Below are positions 6,714 through 12,563 of a stretch of DNA of 15,263 nucleotides, one piece after another. This DNA comes from an uncultured Collinsella sp. (GTDB taxonomy: Bacteria > Actinomycetota > Coriobacteriia > Coriobacteriales > Coriobacteriaceae), in assembly GCA_900545555.1 (NCBI GenBank), contig UQZI01000050.1:1-15263 (forward strand). The letters are read 5' to 3'. How positions within the stretch are numbered: position 1 is the first letter of the stretch; each line of letters starts with the position of its first letter. The notes below the pieces were generated by a model, which worked only from the letters and a program-made list of their open reading frames with translations, had not been told where the DNA came from and ran no database searches. The position numbers and the translations under genes were made by a program.

Positions 6714-8051
6714 TTAGGGAAGTTCGCGCTTGACAACCTCGACGATGTCGTCAACCACACGCTGGGTCAACTCGTGCGTCTCGGCCTCGGCCATCACACG
6801 GACCAGCGGCTCGGTGCCACTCGGACGTACCAGAATGCGGCCGCGACCGTTGAGCTCCTTCTCGGCGGCAGCGACGGCGTCCCAAATGGGCTGACAATCG
6901 TCCAGGCCGGCCTTGTTGTCGGAATGCACGTTGACGAGTACCTGCGGATACTTCTTCATGATGCCGGCAAGATCGGTGAGGGTACGACCGGTGCGCTTGA
7001 GCACGGCCAGCAGCTGCAGAGCCGTCACCAGGCCGTCACCGGTGGTGTTGTGCTCCAGGAAGATGATGTGGCCGGACTGTTCGCCGCCGATGACGGCGCC
7101 ATCCGCGAGCATGCGCTCCAAAACGTAGCGGTCACCCACGGCGGTCTGAACCATCTCGAAGCCCTGCTCCTTCATAGCGATGGAGAAGCCAAGGTTGCAC
7201 ATGACGGTCGAGACGATCTCGGAGTTGGCGAGCTTGCCGCGGGCGGCGAGGTCAGAACCGCAGATAGCCAGGATGTAGTCACCGTCGATCTCATTGCCCT
7301 CGCCGTCGACGAACAGCACGCGGTCGGCGTCGCCGTCGTGGGCCAGGCCGATATCGGCGTGGGTGCGCAGCACGAGCTCGCGCAGGGGCTCAAGGTGAGT
7401 GGAGCCGCACTCAACGTTAATGTCGGTGCCGCAGTAATCGGTGTTGATGGCATGGACCGTGGCGCCCAGGCGCTGCAGCGCAGCGGGCGTGGTCTGGCAG
7501 GAAGCACCGTGACCGCAGTCGACGGCAACAACCAGGCCATCGAGCTTAAGGCCGTCGAGCGTGCTGATGGCGTGGTCGACGTATGCCTTGCGAGCGTCCT
7601 TCATCTTGATAATGTGGCCCACGCCGGCGCCAGTCGGCAGCGTATCGGCAGCCATGGCTTCCTCGGACATGACCCAGGCGCTGATCTCTTCCTCGACAGC
7701 ATCGGGAAGCTTCATACCCTTGCGGCTAAAGAACTTGATGCCGTTGAACTCCGGCGGATTGTGCGAAGCGGAGATGACGATGCCGCCGTCGAGCTCGTTC
7801 TGAACGGTGAGCAGCGCCACGGCGGGCGTGGGGATGACGCCGCAGCAGTGCGGACGGCCACCCTCGGCCATGATGCCGGCAGTCAGAGCGCTCTCGAGCA
7901 TAGTGCCCGAAAGACGCGTGTCGCGGCCGACGCAGATATCCGGACCAAGAAACTTGGTCGCCGCGCGGCCCAGGCGAAACGCAAGGTCGCACGAGAGGTC
8001 GGCATTGGCGACGCCACGGACGCCGTCGGTACCGAAGATGTTCTGGGGCAT
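6714..8051 (-). CDS. glmM: Phosphoglucosamine mutase
   Basis: GlmM interconverts glucosamine 6-phosphate and glucosamine 1-phosphate, the step leading to UDP-GlcNAc and peptidoglycan. The 445-residue length equals the usual size. All four conserved loops are visible: the phosphoserine loop ISASHNPPE with S96, the metal loop DGDADR at 239-244, the sugar loop GGEQSGH at 322-328, and the phosphate loop RPSGTEP at 409-415. The N terminus FGTDGVRGVAN is typical. The ATG at 8051 has AAGGAG about seven bases upstream. It lies downstream of rplM-rpsI behind an intrinsic terminator. Only about 50 bp separate that terminator from the start and no clear promoter is seen there, so read-through may contribute. 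No terminator is evident before the next gene. Confidence 0.97.
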   Translation of the reverse strand: MPQNIFGTDGVRGVANADLSCDLAFRLGRAATKFLGPDICVGRDTRLSGTMLESALTAGIMAEGGRPHCCGVIPTPAVALLTVQNELDGGIVISASHNPPEFNGIKFFSRKGMKLPDAVEEEISAWVMSEEAMAADTLPTGAGVGHIIKMKDARKAYVDHAISTLDGLKLDGLVVAVDCGHGASCQTTPAALQRLGATVHAINTDYCGTDINVECGSTHLEPLRELVLRTHADIGLAHDGDADRVLFVDGEGNEIDGDYILAICGSDLAARGKLANSEIVSTVMCNLGFSIAMKEQGFEMVQTAVGDRYVLERMLADGAVIGGEQSGHIIFLEHNTTGDGLVTALQLLAVLKRTGRTLTDLAGIMKKYPQVLVNVHSDNKAGLDDCQPIWDAVAAAEKELNGRGRILVRPSGTEPLVRVMAEAETHELTQRVVDDIVEVVKRELP

Positions 8052-8100
8052 AGGATCGCTCCTTCCCTAGCAGGCGATATGCAACCGCCCACCCTAGTCG

Positions 8101-8142
8101 AAAAAGAAAAGCGGGACCCGCCGAGGAATCGGCAGGCCCCGC
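8101..8142 (-). terminator. Intrinsic terminator of rplM-rpsI
   Basis: On the minus strand GCGGGGCCTGCCGA and TCGGCGGGTCCCGC form a long stem with a TTCC loop, followed by TTTTCTTTTT (complement of 8101-8110). It begins about 30 bp past the rpsI stop and lies upstream of glmM. Confidence 0.92.
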
Positions 8143-8174
8143 TTGTACATTGTATCTCGAAAGGAGATAAAACC

Positions 8175-8570
<396 letters not shown>

Positions 8571-8572
8571 CT

Positions 8573-9016
8573 TTAAGCCTCCAGCTCAATCTTCGTGGGG
8601 TTCTGGGCAGCATGCGGATGCTCGGCACCAGCGTAGACCTTAAGCTTGGTCATCTGGGCACGGCCGAGGGTGGTCTTGGGCAGCATGCCGCGAACGGCGC
8701 GCTCGATGACCTTCTCCGGGTGCTTCTCCATAGCCTGGCGGAAGCTCTCAGCCTTGAGACCGCCGTTGTAGCCGCTGTGGCGATAATAGGTCTTCGTGTC
8801 GGCCTTGTTACCGGTAAGCTGGACCTTATCGGCGTTGATGACGACAACGAAGTCGCCGCAGTCGCTGTTGGGCGTGAACTGGGGCTTGTTCTTACCGCGC
8901 AGGATCATTGCGATCTGGGTGGCAAGACGGCCCAGGACAGCACCATCGGCGTCGACGAGAACCCAGTTGCGCTGGACCTCGCCCTGCTTGGCGTAGTGAG
9001 TCGATTTCGAAATCAC
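8573..9016 (-). CDS. rplM: 50S ribosomal protein L13
   Basis: L13 is an early-assembling protein of the large subunit that binds 23S rRNA. The 147-residue sequence has WVLVDADGAVLGRLAT near the N terminus, the central LRGKNKPQFTPNSDCGDFVVVINA and the conserved AVRGMLPKTTLGR. The start is GTG at 9016, with GGAGG seven bases upstream; no in-frame ATG nearby fits the family. It is the first gene of the rplM-rpsI pair, the standard bacterial arrangement. A promoter and a short structured leader precede it. Confidence 0.98.
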   Translation of the reverse strand: MISKSTHYAKQGEVQRNWVLVDADGAVLGRLATQIAMILRGKNKPQFTPNSDCGDFVVVINADKVQLTGNKADTKTYYRHSGYNGGLKAESFRQAMEKHPEKVIERAVRGMLPKTTLGRAQMTKLKVYAGAEHPHAAQNPTKIELEA

Positions 9017-9044
9017 TTAGACTCCTCCATGTACAGTACGTGTT

Positions 9045-9076
9045 GTTACAGAGATTCACGGGGCTCTGCAAGTAAC
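9045..9076 (-). promoter_or_regulatory. Hairpin in the rplM leader
   Basis: On the minus strand GTTA pairs with TAAC and inside it CAGAG pairs with CTCTG around a 10-base loop. The structure starts at about the predicted transcription start and ends roughly 25 bases before the rplM GTG. Ribosomal protein leaders often bind their own product, so it is a candidate autoregulatory element. Confidence 0.4.
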
Positions 9077-9082
9077 CCGTCC

Positions 9083-9110
9083 ATATTACCCCGCTCGCCG
9101 TACGAGTCAA
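9083..9110 (-). promoter_or_regulatory. Promoter of rplM-rpsI
   Basis: On the minus strand TTGACT (9105-9110) and TAATAT (9083-9088) are separated by 16 bp, a good sigma-70-type match. Transcription would start near 9076, giving a leader of about 60 nt. Confidence 0.75.
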
Positions 9111-9173
9111 CAGGTATTTTGGCTCCGACCAGAGTTTCTGCACATGTCATCCACGAGCCGTGATGTCGCAGCG

Positions 9174-10052
9174 TTAACGCTCGACAAACGCCTCGATATC
9201 TCCCAGCAAGCGCTTTGCCTCCTGACGGCCCTGGATATACAGGTCCAAAAGCTTTGCCGGATCGTGCTCGACATGGCCGACCTCGACCGGCTTTTGCGGA
9301 GCAATGACCAGCGCGCGGCCCTCGCGCTCATACTTCCACAGGTGCATGCGCTGGAGGTTATAGCGGTCGTGGCGCGTCTCGATAGCCTCGAGCAGATAGG
9401 GGTAGTCGACATAGCGGGCGCGCGCGGCAGGCATAAACTCGTAGGGCTTTTTCTCGTACGAGCGGTCCTGCGTGACAATGACAACCGCGCGATCGAAGCC
9501 CGCCTCCTCCAGCACGTGCTCGATGGGGACCGAATCGGCTACGCCGCCGTCGACGTATTTGTGCCCGTCGATCTCGACCGGCGGCGTCACCAGCGGCAGC
9601 GACGTCGAGGCACGCACGGCATCGAGGTCGAGCACGGCGCTTTTGACCGGCAGGTAGGCAGCGGTTCCAAACAGCATGTCCGTCGCGACGGCGTACATCT
9701 CGATAGGGCTGGCGTCGAACGTCTCGTTATCAAAGGGATCCAGGCGGTCCTGGATATCGTTGAAGATAAAGTCGTAACCCACGATGGAGCCCGTGGATGC
9801 GAAGGATGCGGCACCCATGTAGCGGTTGTCATTGCAGAAGGTCAGGTTGATGCGATTGACGCGACCGATCTGGTGCGACTTGTAGTTGACGCCGTTGAGC
9901 GCACCGGCCGAAACGCCGTACACCGCCGGAATTTCGACACCGGCCTCCATGAGAACGTCGAGCACGCCGGCGGTAAACTGCCCGCGAAAACTGCCGCCCT
10001 CCAAGACGAGCGCGACCTTGCCGGCGTTCTTTGCCTTATCTTCTGCAGTCAT
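9174..10052 (-). CDS. Patatin-like phospholipase/acyl hydrolase
   Basis: This 292-residue protein shows the full patatin signature: the oxyanion loop GGSFRG at 19-24, the nucleophile elbow GVSAG with Ser48, and the DGG motif with Asp168 completing the Ser-Asp dyad. Such enzymes hydrolyse acyl esters of lipids, but the substrate cannot be read from sequence. No signal peptide or membrane segment is seen, so a cytoplasmic protein is likely. The length fits the stand-alone bacterial group, in which lipase activity is rarely proven. The ATG at 10052 has AGGAGG six bases upstream. Its neighbours are rplM downstream, with its own promoter, and the tandem repeat array upstream; no operon partner is apparent and no terminator was seen. 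Confidence 0.92.
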   Translation of the reverse strand: MTAEDKAKNAGKVALVLEGGSFRGQFTAGVLDVLMEAGVEIPAVYGVSAGALNGVNYKSHQIGRVNRINLTFCNDNRYMGAASFASTGSIVGYDFIFNDIQDRLDPFDNETFDASPIEMYAVATDMLFGTAAYLPVKSAVLDLDAVRASTSLPLVTPPVEIDGHKYVDGGVADSVPIEHVLEEAGFDRAVVIVTQDRSYEKKPYEFMPAARARYVDYPYLLEAIETRHDRYNLQRMHLWKYEREGRALVIAPQKPVEVGHVEHDPAKLLDLYIQGRQEAKRLLGDIEAFVER

Positions 10053-10139
10053 ATTGACCTCCTGCGATTGTGTTTTGGCTTTCTTCTACCCAGTTTTGGA
10101 ATGGAGGGCGCGCAGGTTTTTTGAGGCGGCAGGTGAAGC

Positions 10140-10357
10140 GGAAAGTGTATCCCGGTCTGAGCGCGGATTCCGGGATGAACTTTCCGCCTGGGCTGCCGTT
10201 GGGAAAGCGCGTCCCGCTCTACGGCTCGATTCCGGGTTGCAGTTTCCGCTTGAGGCGACATCCGGAAAATGAATCCCATTCCGAGCTTAGATTCCGGGAT
10301 GCGCTTTCCGCTTGAGCTGCCATTGGGAAAGCGTGTCCCGGTCTGAGTCACTGAGGC
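10140..10357. repeat. 62-bp tandem array of alternating inverted modules
   Basis: Units start with GGAAA at 10140, 10202, 10264 and 10326, exactly 62 bp apart: three full units and a partial fourth. A degenerate partial unit may precede at about 10121. Each unit holds a 16-bp module resembling GGAAAGCGCGTCCCGG and, about 14 bases later, its near reverse complement CCGGGATGCGCTTTCC (10170-10185, 10232-10247, 10294-10309). Any two neighbouring modules can pair, so alternative stem-loops are possible. A period of 62 is not a multiple of three, which argues against coding. Units differ at many positions, so the array is old or drifting. Confidence 0.85.
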
Positions 10358-10384
10358 GTTTTCTTTACGCCCGCGCCCTGCACA

Positions 10385-10401
10385 GAGTTCGATTCTCCGC
10401 G
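10385..10401 (+). repeat. Inverted 17-bp copy of the tmRNA T arm
   Basis: GAGTTCGATTCTCCGCG at 10385-10401 is the exact reverse complement of 10468-10484, the T arm and start of the acceptor of the tmRNA. It lies in opposite orientation about 60 bp past the tmRNA 3' end, with the terminator hairpin between. It may be the remnant of an integration site, of a tRNA-like gene, or an arm that can pair with the tmRNA precursor. Confidence 0.75.
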
Positions 10402-10414
10402 GTATCTATAAGTA

Positions 10415-10450
10415 ATAAAAAAGCAGGTAGGTGCGTTTACCTACCTGCTT
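10415..10450 (-). terminator. Intrinsic terminator of ssrA
   Basis: On the minus strand AAGCAGGTAGGT and ACCTACCTGCTT form a perfect 12-bp stem with a six-base loop, followed by TTTTATT (complement of the A-rich run at 10415-10420). It begins nine bases after the tmRNA CCA end. Confidence 0.95.
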
Positions 10451-10458
10451 GTAACTAT

Positions 10459-10822
10459 TGGTGGAGGCGCGGAGAATCGAACTCCGGTCCACGAAAGCCC
10501 CCTGATTGGCATCTCCAAGCTCAGTCGCTGGTTTAGTCTCGGACGCTTTGCGCGCAGCGACACGCTCGCGGCGTCCTAACCGGTTCGGTCTTAGCCTGCG
10601 CCATACCGATTACGTGCGCAGGAGCATTCCCCTAAAATGACGTCGCGCCGGTGTCGGGGAAATCACCGGGTTGACGCGCCGCTATAAATTAAGCAGCGAG
10701 AGCCATAGGCTCAAAAGAAGAGTTGTTGTCAATTCAATTTGACGGTACCCCTGTTTAACGAGGCGAGGAGACCTCGGCTTGCTTCCTCTCTCAGAGCTAT
10801 CGTGTCGAAACCAGTCGCCCCC
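10459..10822 (-). ncRNA. ssrA: Transfer-messenger RNA (tmRNA)
   Basis: tmRNA rescues stalled ribosomes by acting first as an alanyl-tRNA and then as a short message. The 5' end GGGGGCGACTGGTTTCGACA is the classic tmRNA start, and its first seven bases pair with CGCCTCC before the encoded ACCA at the 3' end. The T arm GGAGTTCGATTCTCC is intact. In minus orientation the tag frame ends DNNSSFEPMALAA and a TAA stop (10689-10730 in window positions); the resume codon is uncertain because a TGA lies two codons before the first Asp. Downstream, GGCGCG/CGCGTC and TTCCCC/GGGGAA segments fit the usual pseudoknots. Length is about 364 nt. The 5' end is predicted from acceptor pairing, since tmRNA is processed; no convincing promoter was found upstream. 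Confidence 0.97.
10692..10730 (-). other. tmRNA proteolysis tag reading frame
   Basis: Thirteen codons read Asp-Asn-Asn-Ser-Ser-Phe-Glu-Pro-Met-Ala-Leu-Ala-Ala before TAA. The Ala-Leu-Ala-Ala end is the degron recognised by ClpXP-type proteases, and an acidic/Asn start is usual. The Phe-Glu-Pro-Met centre is not one I recognise. The codon before Asp is ATT, so the resume codon may be that one or GAC itself. Confidence 0.75.
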
Positions 10823-11061
10823 GAATGTCGGGAAAGTCTGGATGGTATCGGGCCTGCAAACACCCGATAACCGTCGACTTTTCAAGGAACATACGGGGCG
10901 AGCCCCGCTTGTGGAGTGTTATCTTACCACGTTCTGAAAGCGGACAGCTGTTCTATGCACGAGCTGTGAAGACCCTAATGTGCACCACACTTCGCACTTT
11001 TGCCACCGAACGCGTCACGTATATTTCCGCCAAGCAAAATTGACCCGTCGAAAGGACCGTT

Positions 11062-11496
11062 ATGGATACCAAGCAGCAACTCGTCAATGCCCTCGCAGGC
11101 CTGGGCTCAACCATTACCGAAGCTATGGATGTCATCGAGGGCTTTGTCCCCTGCGGACATCCCGCCCTCACGGTATCGAACGCACTCGTCGCGCTGGACG
11201 TTGACGATGATGCAGTTCTCGCCCAGCAGCTTGAGACCGTCGAGGGCTTTATCGACCACGTGAGTGAGAACCGCGGCGTGGCCGCCTACCACGGTATCGA
11301 GGTCGAGCTCGCGGGTCCCAAGGCCGATCTGTTCGCAGCAATCCGCGAGGTAGGCGCCCTTATGCAGACCGCAGGCGTCAAGAACACCCAGGTCAACGAG
11401 TGGGTCTACCGCAGTCTGGCAGCACTCGACAGCTCCAACGAAAAGGCAGCCGAGCAGCTCGCAGAAAGTCCCACCATCAAGGCCGAGCTTTTGTAA
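11062..11496 (+). CDS. Uncharacterised 144-residue protein
   Basis: I do not recognise the family. The protein is soluble, acidic and mostly helical by composition, with no membrane segment, signal peptide or metal-binding cluster; it has a single Cys in VIEGFVPCGHP. The phrase VIEGF recurs approximately as TVEGFIDHV about 35 residues later, which may mark two related helices. The gene is credible: AAAGGA lies five bases before the ATG, codon use matches the neighbours, and a strong hairpin follows the stop. A weak -10 (TATATT, 11020-11025) lies about 40 bp upstream without a good -35. It is divergent from ssrA and convergent with the toxin-antitoxin pair, so context gives no role. Confidence 0.7.
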   Translation: MDTKQQLVNALAGLGSTITEAMDVIEGFVPCGHPALTVSNALVALDVDDDAVLAQQLETVEGFIDHVSENRGVAAYHGIEVELAGPKADLFAAIREVGALMQTAGVKNTQVNEWVYRSLAALDSSNEKAAEQLAESPTIKAELL

Positions 11497-11505
11497 ATAG
11501 CAGAC

Positions 11506-11542
11506 GCGGGCCCCTTGGCGCATCGTCGTCCAAGGGGCCCGC
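11506..11542. terminator. Strong hairpin between convergent genes
   Basis: GCGGGCCCCTTGG and CCAAGGGGCCCGC form a perfect 13-bp stem with an 11-base loop. It lies just past the stop of the unknown protein and 12 bp before the end of the PIN gene. No T-tract follows on either strand. It could stop both convergent transcripts or protect their 3' ends. Confidence 0.6.
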
Positions 11543-11554
11543 GAACAGCTCGCG

Positions 11555-12070
11555 TCAACCGATAGCCGTGCCGCCGCGTTTGGCCAAAGCCAGGATCGGC
11601 ATCATTTGACGAGGTGTCTTTGCTGCAAGATCGGCATGTTCGAGCAGTTTTCGATCGTTGGTCACCAAGTAATCAACCTGGGCGCGTTTGCATGCGGCGA
11701 GTACCAAGTTGTCCTCGTAATCGCGATGGAGCGCTAAGTATTTGTCGGCCAGCCAAAGGTCCGACGCATCTGCACCCACGGCCGTGGCGTTTTCGGTCAT
11801 GTTCCGAACAAACGCCAGCGCCGCATCGCCAATCGCGCGGGCAGAAGCCTCGCCGAGCGCTCCCCCGCTGGCAAGAACGCTGCGCTTCAGTTCGTGCTGT
11901 ACAACATACAGTACGTCCTTGGCGATATGCACCGGAAAGAACAGCAATGCCCCCGCCTCCGTCACCTGCCCAATAAACGCGCGTGCGGCAAGCGACTCGG
12001 CATGGTCGGCGCAAAACGAATCAACCCATACGTTGGCATCCACCATTATTTTGAGGGGAGCCCCGCTCAC
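11555..12070 (-). CDS. PIN-domain toxin of a type II toxin-antitoxin pair
   Basis: This 171-residue protein has the PIN nuclease layout: D11 in IMVDANVWVD, the acidic pair in YEDNLVLAAC (E119/D120) and D139 in VTNDRKL. These would coordinate Mg2+ for RNA cleavage. At 171 residues it is longer than classic VapC (about 130). The start is GTG at 12070: its GTGA overlaps the stop codon of the upstream antitoxin by four bases, indicating translational coupling; an internal ATG at codon 9 is the alternative. Translation is presumably coupled so that the antitoxin is made first. RNA targets cannot be predicted from sequence. An isolated PIN nuclease with other duties is the alternative reading, but the coupling favours a toxin. 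Confidence 0.82.
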   Translation of the reverse strand: MSGAPLKIMVDANVWVDSFCADHAESLAARAFIGQVTEAGALLFFPVHIAKDVLYVVQHELKRSVLASGGALGEASARAIGDAALAFVRNMTENATAVGADASDLWLADKYLALHRDYEDNLVLAACKRAQVDYLVTNDRKLLEHADLAAKTPRQMMPILALAKRGGTAIG

Positions 12071-12420
12071 AGGATCATCCCCTTTTGGCGATAGCGCTCA
12101 TCCATGGCTTCGGAATAGATTGTGTCCCAATCGCGATCGTCGGATACGGGCGACGTAGCGATGCCAAGGTCCGCGTAAAGCTGATCCGCCGCCGCCCATG
12201 ATGCGGCGAACGGAGTATCGGGCGCGACGGTCCGCTGCCGGTCGTCGACGGCCGCAAGCACTTCCTCGCACTGCCCGCCACCCTGCGCGACCTTGGCCAC
12301 CACCTTTTTGATGAGCTCGGGCAGTGACCCGCCCGAAAGCCGCAGCACCTCCTCGGCACGGTTCTTGACCTGGCGATCCACGCGAACGTTCACCTGCGCC
12401 ATGCCGCTAACAGCACCCAC
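12067..12420 (-). CDS. RelB/DinJ-like antitoxin
   Basis: From residue 7 of the proposed product, MAQVNVRVDRQVKNRAEEVLR reads as the beta strand and helix of a ribbon-helix-helix protein of RelB/DinJ type, followed by a flexible C-terminal half that would wrap the toxin. The open frame reaches 12462, but the promoter's predicted transcription start is near 12454, so that ATG would not be transcribed. GTG at 12420, with GAAGGGAG ten bases upstream, is chosen (117 residues); ATG at 12402 is possible but lacks a ribosome site. The stop overlaps the PIN toxin start. The upstream promoter is crowded with GCTAGC boxes that the RHH protein may bind to repress its own operon, as is common for these pairs. 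Confidence 0.75.
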   Translation of the reverse strand: MGAVSGMAQVNVRVDRQVKNRAEEVLRLSGGSLPELIKKVVAKVAQGGGQCEEVLAAVDDRQRTVAPDTPFAASWAAADQLYADLGIATSPVSDDRDWDTIYSEAMDERYRQKGMIL

Positions 12421-12442
12421 GTCGATTCCGCTCCCTTCAATT

Positions 12443-12479
12443 GCTAGCACCGCTAGCAACACTATATAGAGAAGCTAGC
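12443..12479. repeat. Three GCTAGC operator boxes of the toxin-antitoxin operon
   Basis: The six-base palindrome GCTAGC occurs at 12443-12448, 12452-12457 and 12474-12479. One lies in the promoter spacer, the others at and just after the predicted transcription start. Repeated short palindromes at a toxin-antitoxin promoter are typical binding sites of RHH antitoxins. Confidence 0.7.
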
Positions 12480-12489
12480 ACATGGTCAA
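12461..12489 (-). promoter_or_regulatory. Promoter of the toxin-antitoxin operon
   Basis: On the minus strand TTGACC (12484-12489) and TATAGT (12461-12466) are exactly 17 bp apart, a strong sigma-70-type match, with one GCTAGC box in the spacer. The -35 begins four bases past the A-run of the ATPase terminator. Transcription should start near 12454. Confidence 0.75.
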
Positions 12490-12493
12490 ATGC

Positions 12494-12538
12494 AAAAAGC
12501 CTGCGCCTGGACGACACCGATGCCGTCTGGGCGCAGGC
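12494..12538 (-). terminator. Intrinsic terminator of the ATPase operon
   Basis: GCCTGCGCC and GGCGCAGGC form a perfect 9-bp stem on the minus strand, with an inner AGACG/CGTC pairing, followed by TTTTT (complement of 12494-12498). It begins about 25 bp past the ATPase stop and insulates the toxin-antitoxin promoter. Confidence 0.9.
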
Positions 12539-12563
12539 CAGATAACGTGGGCGAACACGTCTG

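Larger units (their letters stand above)
10053..10458. other. Gene-free stretch with repeat array, T-arm copy and terminator
   Basis: No gene is supported here. It holds a 62-bp tandem array (10140-10357), an inverted copy of the tmRNA T arm (10385-10401) and the tmRNA terminator (10415-10450). The 87 bp nearest the patatin gene hold its ribosome site but no clear promoter. Confidence 0.7.

Noticed and set aside
9144..10124. 326-codon open frame on + across the patatin gene
   Set aside because: It is antisense to a gene with all patatin motifs, and its composition (Val/Asp/Arg-rich, no motifs) fits a shadow frame.
10049..10351. 100-codon open frame on minus over the 62-bp array
   Set aside because: The period of 62 shifts frame each unit, so the repeats are not translated as repeats; no ribosome site was seen.
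10140..10357. Possible CRISPR array
   Set aside because: Whole 62-bp units repeat, with no unique spacers between short repeats, and no cas genes are nearby.
12421..12462. Upstream ATG at 12462 as antitoxin start
   Set aside because: It lies before the predicted transcription start (about 12454) and overlaps the -10 box.
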